A stretch of 64,000 nt of DNA, from NCBI GenBank assembly GCA_900470155.1, contig UBZT01000015.1, positions 124,001-188,000 of the forward strand. Direction: 5' to 3'. The DNA is from Hyphomicrobiales bacterium. GTDB lineage: Bacteria > Pseudomonadota > Alphaproteobacteria > Rhizobiales > Rhizobiaceae. The position numbers and the translations under genes are program-made. This document shows, piece by piece, positions 58,374-64,000 of the stretch. The notes beneath the pieces were generated by a model. The model made no database searches. It saw only the letters and a program-made list of their open reading frames with translations, and was not told where the DNA came from. How positions within the stretch are numbered: the stretch's first letter is position 1; the number at the start of each line of letters is the position of its first letter.

Positions 58374-59456
58374 TCAGGCGCGGGACTTCTTCTTTTGGCG
58401 GTGTACGTCAATCACAACGGCCGCGACTATGATCGCACCCTTGACGATCTCCTGATAGTAAGCGCCGACCTTGAGAAAGGTGAACCCGGAAGTGACGACT
58501 CCCAGGATGATGGTGCCGATCACCGTCCCCGTAATGCGCCCGATGCCACCCGTCAGTGAGGTGCCGCCGATCACTGCCGCAGCGATTGCGTCGAGCTCAA
58601 AAGACACGCCCATGTTGGGCTGGCCGGACTGCGCTCGTGCCGCCAGCATCACGCCAGCGAGACCTGACAGCAGACCCGCAACCGCATAGACCTTGATGAG
58701 GTGCTTGCCGATATCGATGCCGGAGACACGCGCGGCCTGCGGGTTGGCGCCAATGGCATAGGTGAACTTGCCGTAGCGCGTGTAGGAGAGGGCAATGTGA
58801 CAGATGATGGCCACGATGAAGAAGACTATCACCGTACGTGGAACCGGAAATCCCCAGAGGTTGAAACTCTGTCCGAGCCAGGTGAAGTTCTCATTGAGCA
58901 GGGCGACAGGCTGCCCTTCAGTGTACCATTTGGCGAGGCCACGTGCCGACACCATCATGCCAAGAGTTGCGATGAAGGGCGGAATGCCAGTCTTGGCGAT
59001 GATGAGGCCGTTGATATAGCCGAGCAATGCGCCGAGCAGAATGCCGGCGAGAAGCGGCCATAACGGGCTGGAGTCTACGAACCAGTCCATGCCGAAGGCG
59101 GCGTATTCGGGTTGCAGAAACACGGCTCGCGCATTCATCGATGTTTGTGCGAAGCTCGCCACGACCATGGCGATAAAGCCCACCATCGATCCTGATGACA
59201 GATCTATGCCACCTGTGATGATCACCTGGGTAACCCCGACCGCGATGATGCCGGTCACGGCGACCTGAAGCACAATGATCGACAGACGTTGCCTGTTGCC
59301 GAGGAAGCTCTCGCCAACGACATACCAACCGATGATTTCGAAAACCAGGGCGATCCCGATCAGGACGGCAAGGATCGACACTTCAGGTGGAAGTCGTCGG
59401 ACCTTCTTGAGGCCCGTCTTGGACGTCTCGCCGAGTTCGTTGGTGGCTTCTGACAT
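58374..59456 (-). CDS. ABC permease, RbsC/branched type (sugar or inositol)
   Basis: A 360-residue inner-membrane protein with about ten spans. Landmarks are GGIDLSSGSMVGFIAM, GALLGYINGLIIAKTGIPPFIATLGMM, YAIGANPQAARVSGIDI and IAAAVIGGTSLTGGIGRITGT, as in RbsC and inositol permeases. The ATG at 59456 follows GGGGAGGA by 4 nt; one in-frame ATG 24 nt earlier is rejected. It lies 20 nt after the ATPase gene. Confidence 0.92.
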   Translation of the reverse strand: MSEATNELGETSKTGLKKVRRLPPEVSILAVLIGIALVFEIIGWYVVGESFLGNRQRLSIIVLQVAVTGIIAVGVTQVIITGGIDLSSGSMVGFIAMVVASFAQTSMNARAVFLQPEYAAFGMDWFVDSSPLWPLLAGILLGALLGYINGLIIAKTGIPPFIATLGMMVSARGLAKWYTEGQPVALLNENFTWLGQSFNLWGFPVPRTVIVFFIVAIICHIALSYTRYGKFTYAIGANPQAARVSGIDIGKHLIKVYAVAGLLSGLAGVMLAARAQSGQPNMGVSFELDAIAAAVIGGTSLTGGIGRITGTVIGTIILGVVTSGFTFLKVGAYYQEIVKGAIIVAAVVIDVHRQKKKSRA

Positions 59457-59476
59457 GATTTCCTCCCCGCTGGTCG

Positions 59477-61030
59477 TCAACGCGACGCCAGCTCCATTAT
59501 CTTGACTTGGTTGGCTTCCGCCCGGTCGAGGATCCCGGTTACCCGGCCCTCATGCAGCACGACAATGCGATCACTCATCCCGAGCACCTCGGGCATTTCC
59601 GATGAAATCATGATGATTGCGACACCTTGGCCTGCAAGCTGTGAAATCAGGCGGTGGATCTCGGCCTTGGCACCCACATCGATGCCGCGGGTCGGTTCAT
59701 CCAGGATCAGGATCTTTGGGTTGGTCATCAGCCACCGACAGATCAACACCTTCTGTTGGTTGCCTCCGGAGAGATTGATGATCGGCTCGTTCATATCAGG
59801 CGTACGCACTCGCAGCCTGTTGGCCATGTCAGACGCCGCCTTGTTGAGCTTCTCTTGTTGGACGAAGCCGAGGTTGACGTAGCGCTGTTGAAGGACGGCC
59901 ATCTGGGCATTTTCCTGGATGTCGAGCAACAGGAAGCAGCCGGTTTCCTTGCGGTCTTCGGTCAGGAAAGCCATGCCGTGACCCATCGCGATGGATGGCG
60001 AGGAGACGTCTACTCGCTTCCCGAACAGCTCGATTGTGCCTGCATCGGCGGGCGTGACGCCGAAGATGGTTTCCGCCACATTCGAGCGGCCTGAACCGAC
60101 AAGTCCAGCAAAGCCAAGGATTTCGCCCGCCCGAAGATCGAAAGACACGTCCCGGAACACGCCGTTCAGCGTCAGACCTTTGGCAGACAGAACAACATCG
60201 CCGATCTGGGCCGGCTCTTTCGGAAACATCTGGGTGATCTCGCGTCCAACCATCATCTGGATGATGTCGTCGCGCGTCACATCAGCGGAATTGCAGGTCG
60301 CTATATACTTGCCATCGCGAAACACTGAGAACTCGTCGGCAATCTCGAAGAGTTCGTTCATCTTATGCGTGATGTAGATGACGCCCTTTCCGTCCTCGCG
60401 CAGCGAACGAATGATCCGGAAGAGGTGGTTAACCTCCTTCTCCGTGAGCGCAGAGGTGGGCTCGTCCATGATCAGGACGTCGGAATTGAAGGAGACCGCC
60501 TTGGCGATTTCAACCATCTGGCGATTGGCGACGCTGAGCTTGCCGACCTTGATCTCTGGTTCGATGTCGATGCCCAGACGCTCAAACAGGGCCTCGGTGC
60601 GCCGGTTCATCTCGGCATGGTCGATCAATCCGAAGCGGGACAGCGGCTCACGTCCGATCCAGATGTTTTCCGAAACGGTCATTGGTGCCATCAGGTTCAG
60701 CTCCTGATGGATCATGGCGATTCCGTTTTGAAGGGCGTCCAGCGGGTTCTTGAGGCGAATGTCGATGCCACGGAGCTTGAAGCTGCCACTGTCCGGCGTG
60801 TAGATGCCGGCGAGAATTTTCATCAGGGTCGACTTGCCTGCGCCGTTTTCGCCCATGAGGGCATGGACCGTTCCGCGGCGGAGCTTCAACTGGACATCGT
60901 CAAGAGCGACGACGCCTGGAAATTCCTTCCGCACGTCCGAGACCTCGAGCAGATATTCGCTCTGCGGTACGGCTCCGCTCTGCCTGACCGCCTGCATGGT
61001 CTGCGGGCTCACTGCCTGTGATCGTGCCAT
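59477..61030 (-). CDS. ABC ATPase with two domains, RbsA type
   Basis: A 517-residue sugar-importer ATPase. The first domain has GENGAGKSTLM, LSVANRQMVEIAKAV and VLIMDEPTSALTEKE; the second has degenerate Walker A GLVGSGRSNVAE, then LSGGNQQKVLICRWL and LILDEPTRGIDVG. This asymmetry is normal in the RbsA family. GGGGAGGAATTG gives the ribosome site. It sits between the binding protein and permease. Confidence 0.94.
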   Translation of the reverse strand: MARSQAVSPQTMQAVRQSGAVPQSEYLLEVSDVRKEFPGVVALDDVQLKLRRGTVHALMGENGAGKSTLMKILAGIYTPDSGSFKLRGIDIRLKNPLDALQNGIAMIHQELNLMAPMTVSENIWIGREPLSRFGLIDHAEMNRRTEALFERLGIDIEPEIKVGKLSVANRQMVEIAKAVSFNSDVLIMDEPTSALTEKEVNHLFRIIRSLREDGKGVIYITHKMNELFEIADEFSVFRDGKYIATCNSADVTRDDIIQMMVGREITQMFPKEPAQIGDVVLSAKGLTLNGVFRDVSFDLRAGEILGFAGLVGSGRSNVAETIFGVTPADAGTIELFGKRVDVSSPSIAMGHGMAFLTEDRKETGCFLLLDIQENAQMAVLQQRYVNLGFVQQEKLNKAASDMANRLRVRTPDMNEPIINLSGGNQQKVLICRWLMTNPKILILDEPTRGIDVGAKAEIHRLISQLAGQGVAIIMISSEMPEVLGMSDRIVVLHEGRVTGILDRAEANQVKIMELASR

Positions 61031-61054
61031 GTCAATTCCTCCCCGAATGACAGG

Positions 61055-61081
61055 CCCGCCGCCGGTATGGCGGCAGGCCCG
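61055..61081. repeat. Hairpin between binding-protein and ATPase genes
   Basis: GGCCCGCCGCC and GGCGGCAGGCC pair over 11 bp with one wobble and a short loop. There is no T-run. Such hairpins after a binding-protein gene commonly stabilise its message and favour its higher expression over the following genes. Confidence 0.65.
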
Positions 61082-61092
61082 TTATCGTCGCA

Positions 61093-62016
61093 TCAGTTCT
61101 TGGTGACGAACTGATCCATGTTTTCAGGCGTGACGAGTTGGAACGGGATCCAGACCTTGGAGTCGACCTTCTCGCCCTTGGCGAGCTTGACCGCTGCGTC
61201 GACCGCACCTGCACCCTGGCCGAAGGCGTCCTGGAAGACTGTGACGTCGAGGTCGCCGGCCTTCATGTAGGCAAGCGCTTCCTGGGTCGCGTCGATGCCG
61301 CCGACGACGACATCCTTCATGTCCAAGCCGGCCGACTTCATGGCATTGATCGCGCCGATCGCCATATTGTCATTGTTGGCGATGACGGCAGCCGGCTTGT
61401 GCCCCGCCGCCATCCAGTTGGTCATCAGATCCTGTGCCTTGACCGGATCCCAGGCGGCCGTCTGCTCGTCGAGGATCTTCATGCCAGAGCATTCAGGCGT
61501 CGCAATCACGTCGTGGATGTCCTTCGTGCGCTGGACGGCAGCCTGATTGGCGAGATCGCCGACCATCACGAGGATGTCACCTTTTCCGCCAAGGATCCGG
61601 CAGATTTCCTTAGTCTGCAGAGTGCCTGACTCGACCTCATCCGAAGCGACGAACGCACCCTTGTCACCAAGCGCGTCCACGTCGGCTGGCTGCCGGTTCA
61701 CGTAGACGATCGGGATTCCCGCATCAATGGCAAGCTTGGTCATCGGCGCGGTTGCCGACGTATCGACGGCGTTGACGATGATCGCATCGACCTTCGACGC
61801 GATGAAGTTCTGGATCTGCGAAAGCTGCTTCTGCACGTCGTCGTCAGCGATTTCGATCTGGACGGGCTGACTGGCATCGCCGGCCGCCTTCTCGATGCCC
61901 TTGCGCAGCACCGTTAGAAAGGTATCGGAGTTCGCCATCGAGACGCCGATGTTCCCGGCCATCGCACTGGATGCCATCAGCATGCCCAGAAGGGCTCCTG
62001 CCACGATTTTCTTCAT
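61093..62016 (-). CDS. Periplasmic sugar/polyol-binding protein, ribose-type
   Basis: A 307-residue secreted protein of the Peripla_BP_4 family. The signal MKKIVAGALLGMLMASSAMA precedes GNIGVSMANSDTFLTVLRKG. Landmarks are KVDAIIVNAVDTSATAPM, IPIVYVNRQP, VAVFVASDEVESG-type loop (here GAFVASDEVESG), AVIANNDNMAIGAINAM and VVVGGIDATQEALAYM. GGAGGATTAC lies before the ATG. The pattern NRQP and NNDNMAIGAI suits ribose, xylitol or inositol binding; together with an IolI-like gene inositol is favoured. Confidence 0.9.
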   Translation of the reverse strand: MKKIVAGALLGMLMASSAMAGNIGVSMANSDTFLTVLRKGIEKAAGDASQPVQIEIADDDVQKQLSQIQNFIASKVDAIIVNAVDTSATAPMTKLAIDAGIPIVYVNRQPADVDALGDKGAFVASDEVESGTLQTKEICRILGGKGDILVMVGDLANQAAVQRTKDIHDVIATPECSGMKILDEQTAAWDPVKAQDLMTNWMAAGHKPAAVIANNDNMAIGAINAMKSAGLDMKDVVVGGIDATQEALAYMKAGDLDVTVFQDAFGQGAGAVDAAVKLAKGEKVDSKVWIPFQLVTPENMDQFVTKN

Positions 62017-62069
62017 TGTAATCCTCCACATGTTGTGCGGTGCCCGGCAACACCCCTGAAAGCCGGCAC

Positions 62070-62125
62070 GCCTCCTCCCCAGGAGGCAATTCGCCCACAC
62101 ACCCAACTCCTCCTGGGCGTGTGGG
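62070..62125. repeat. Two adjacent hairpins between iolI-like and binding-protein genes
   Basis: GCCTCCT-CCCC-AGGAGGC (62070-62087) is a perfect 7-bp stem. CCCACACACCCA pairs with TGGGCGTGTGGG (62094-62125) over 12 bp with one wobble. They fill the 116-nt gap and may process or attenuate the message so that the binding protein is expressed apart from the isomerase. Confidence 0.65.
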
Positions 62126-62132
62126 GATCTGG

Positions 62133-62945
62133 TCAGAGCTTCTCGCGGATGAAATCCATGCTGCCTTTGACAAGGCCGACCACATCGGTCGTGGCATGAA
62201 CAGCGGGCGAGAAAGGCTCGAAAGAGAAGGGGCCTGCGTAAGACTGCGCAAGAAGCGCCCGAATTTGCGCCACATTGGCGAGGCGATCCCCAGCCGTCAC
62301 CATGACCCGGTGCGGATCACGCATGTCATCGACGCTGACTTGGCCGTCATCGACCCCTGAGATGTGGACGAGGCCAGTCATCGCCGGAAATACGTCTGGC
62401 TCGCCAGCGAGAACGTGATGGAAGGTGTCATGCACCAGCTTGAAGCGGTCCACACCGTTGATCGCCTGCACGGCATCGACGGCTTCCTTCTTGGAGCGCA
62501 ATGAACAAATCTGGAAGCCCAGCGGCTCGATGAGACCGATGATGCCGGCCTGCTCGAGGATCGGTTTCAGTCCCTTGAGCGCAACACGAAGATTGCCCTG
62601 CCGCTCGCCTTCAAGCTTGCCGGATCCATCATTCACGGGCACCAGCACGAGTGCTTTTGCCCCGCAGGCGCTAGCATAAGCTGCCAGGCCGCGGGCTTCT
62701 TCTTCGCGCGCTGGAGTCCATTCGTTGAAGCGTTGCAGCGCATTGATGGAGATAATCTCGACGCCCTCTGCAACCGCCAGTTCGCGAACCTGATTTGGTG
62801 AAGTGCCATCCAGAATGGCGTTGCCGGACAGATCGTTGCGGATCTCGAACTGGGTGATGCCGAGTGTCTTGCCAAGCTTGAAAAAAGCGCCAAGCGGCAT
62901 CTGTGGCGCAACCATGTGGTTGAGCGCAAAAGTGGGCGCAGTCAT
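62133..62945 (-). CDS. TIM-barrel isomerase, IolI-like (2-keto-myo-inositol isomerase)
   Basis: A 270-residue xylose-isomerase-like TIM-barrel protein. It reads FALNHMVAPQMPL at the N-terminus, ISINALQRFNEW, ALVLVPVNDGSG, and the metal-binding set Glu in LIEPLGF, Asp and His in KLVHDTFHH, His in LVHISGVDD and Glu in SFEPFSP. The NALQRFNEW phrase is what I associate with rhizobial IolI proteins, which move inositol-derived ketones. GGGAGA precedes the ATG. It is followed by the importer and preceded by a LacI regulator, which fits an inositol or related polyol pathway; other isomerase or epimerase roles remain possible. Confidence 0.75.
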   Translation of the reverse strand: MTAPTFALNHMVAPQMPLGAFFKLGKTLGITQFEIRNDLSGNAILDGTSPNQVRELAVAEGVEIISINALQRFNEWTPAREEEARGLAAYASACGAKALVLVPVNDGSGKLEGERQGNLRVALKGLKPILEQAGIIGLIEPLGFQICSLRSKKEAVDAVQAINGVDRFKLVHDTFHHVLAGEPDVFPAMTGLVHISGVDDGQVSVDDMRDPHRVMVTAGDRLANVAQIRALLAQSYAGPFSFEPFSPAVHATTDVVGLVKGSMDFIREKL

Positions 62946-63105
62946 GAAATTCTCCCAATGTGCTCGCGAGCCGGCTTGTCCTCCTCCGGCTCGCTGACTT
63001 CGAAATCATCAGGTTTCATGACGTTCGTCAAAGAGGAAATGATGCGATTCTATTTCATTTCTGATAGAATTTGTGAATTTCAATGATGGAATTACATCTT
63101 ACGCG

Positions 63106-64000
63106 TCAGATGTTCTCAGGGACGTAGAGTTCCAGAGGCAGAAATGTCTGGCCCGGCGCTGTCGCTGGGCCATCATCTACCGCCGTCACCATCAATTGCA
63201 CCAGTTCACGGCACAGGTTGGCGAGCGGCGTGGCAATCGCCATGGTCACGATCTCGTCTGCCAGAGCGGACCTTGAAATTGGCGTGAGCTCGTTGACAAC
63301 GATAATGTGCTTGCCGCCGAGTTTCTCCTCGCGGAGCGCTGAGATCGCGCCTTCCATCCCGCCGCCAGCCACATAAAAGCCGACGAGATCGGGATGGCGC
63401 ATCAAGAGGTCGAGGGTGGCTTCATGGGTGATCTGAACCGTCTCGAGGTTCACCAATGTGTCGAGTACCTCGAAGTCCGGCGCATGTTCGCGGAAGTAGG
63501 AACGGAAGCCGATTTCGCGCAATTCATGGCCGTGGAATCGATGGCTGCCGACGAAAACAGCGACCTTTCCTGGCTTCTTCGCCGTTTTTGCGATCATCCA
63601 GGCCGCTGTGCGCCCGGCTTTGCGATTGTTGAGGCCGACATAGCCTTCCCGGATGCCGGAAGCAAAATCCGACAGCAGCGAGAAGACGGGCACGCCCTTC
63701 GCCTTCATCTCTTCGACCGCAACAGAAAGGGCAGGGTAATCGGGAGCGGTCATGGCCACCGCCTGGTTTCGCCCGCCGATCTCTCGCAATTTGTCAGCCA
63801 GTTCTGATGGCGTCTGCGATGTGCAGAAGTCGATATGCGCATTGCCCCGAATTCCGGGATGGTTTTGCACCGCGTTTTCGATCTCGCGCGCAAAGGCCTG
63901 ATAGAAGTGATGATCGGGCTTCTGCAGCACGAAGCCTAGCTTGTATTGCGGCAAGCCTTCAAAGACCCGCTGTCTCAGCAGCCCAACGGCGTGGAAGCCG
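63106..64000 (-). CDS. LacI-family regulator (N-terminus outside window)
   Basis: The frame runs off the right edge, so at least the first 50 residues with the DNA-binding helix are missing. The visible start FHAVGLLRQRVFEGLPQYKL is the hinge-to-core junction of LacI proteins. The core is a periplasmic-binding fold: GFVLQKPDHHFYQAFAREIE, GVPVFSLLSDF, GLNNRKAGRTAAWMIA, KVAVFVGSHRFHGHELREIGF and FYVAGGGMEGAISAL. It likely senses the imported polyol or its product and controls the unit that follows on the same strand. A gapped inverted repeat, GAAATGA-N12-TCATTTC at 63036-63061, between this gene and the isomerase is a possible operator. Confidence 0.88.
   Translation of the reverse strand, partial: GFHAVGLLRQRVFEGLPQYKLGFVLQKPDHHFYQAFAREIENAVQNHPGIRGNAHIDFCTSQTPSELADKLREIGGRNQAVAMTAPDYPALSVAVEEMKAKGVPVFSLLSDFASGIREGYVGLNNRKAGRTAAWMIAKTAKKPGKVAVFVGSHRFHGHELREIGFRSYFREHAPDFEVLDTLVNLETVQITHEATLDLLMRHPDLVGFYVAGGGMEGAISALREEKLGGKHIIVVNELTPISRSALADEIVTMAIATPLANLCRELVQLMVTAVDDGPATAPGQTFLPLELYVPENI

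Noticed and set aside
1..64000. CRISPR arrays, rRNA genes, intact insertion sequences or prophage
   Set aside because: No regularly spaced repeats, rRNA signature, transposase or phage gene was seen on reading both strands.

Overview
The window reads as an alphaproteobacterial, Rhizobiales/Rhizobiaceae-like replicon. The grounds are the gene set and gene styles: a nosRZDFYLX cluster in the rhizobial order, many ABC importers each paired with a GntR or LacI regulator, a DUF1127 mini-gene, a KdgD plus ketoglutarate-semialdehyde dehydrogenase route, and strong GGAGG-type ribosome sites. The accessory, catabolic content would suit a megaplasmid or chromid, but no replication or transfer gene is present to show it.

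Region 1 (1-10.6 kb). After the 5' part of a NIT-domain chemoreceptor come a DUF6522 mini-gene and then a metal-uptake block: a DUF2946-like protein, a periplasmic binding protein, a FecCD-type permease, an ATPase and a TonB-dependent receptor. A hemerythrin-like protein, a decayed second FecE-type ATPase and an EamA exporter follow.

Region 2 (10.9-19.6 kb) is a complete nosRZDFYLX operon for nitrous oxide reduction. Two matching FNR/NnrR-type boxes (TTGAT-N4-CGCAA) sit about 60 nt before the uptake block and about 60 nt before nosR. This suggests that both respond to low oxygen or NO, and that the uptake block may feed the copper enzyme NosZ. Direct reading plus inference; the ligand is unknown.

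Region 3 (19.7-30.2 kb) holds a small membrane-anchored protein, a WYL regulator divergent from a glutathione transferase, and a sugar-acid module: a galactonate-dehydratase-like enolase, a DapA-family lyase and a GntR regulator, divergent from a five-gene family-5 (Dpp/Opp-type) importer. An operator-like palindrome lies between them.

Region 4 (30.4-49.9 kb) starts with a Fic gene broken by an amber codon. A second module follows: GntR, kdgD, a family-5 importer with a fused double ATPase, and 2-oxoglutarate semialdehyde dehydrogenase. A third module has an enolase-superfamily gene, an SGNH hydrolase, a binding protein, a convergent four-gene importer, a frameshifted KdgF-like cupin and a GntR. 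Together these look like aldarate/uronate catabolism, with dipeptide-family importers probably carrying sugar acids.

Region 5 (50-64 kb) has a second NIT-type chemoreceptor, a relic of the last codons of putA marking a rearrangement point, a B3/B4-domain protein with a LysE exporter, a third DapA-family gene, a Gfo/Idh/MocA oxidoreductase, purU-folD, and a ribose-type ABC importer with an IolI-like isomerase and a LacI regulator cut by the window end. This last set probably serves inositol or a related polyol. No rRNA, tRNA, CRISPR array or intact insertion sequence was seen.
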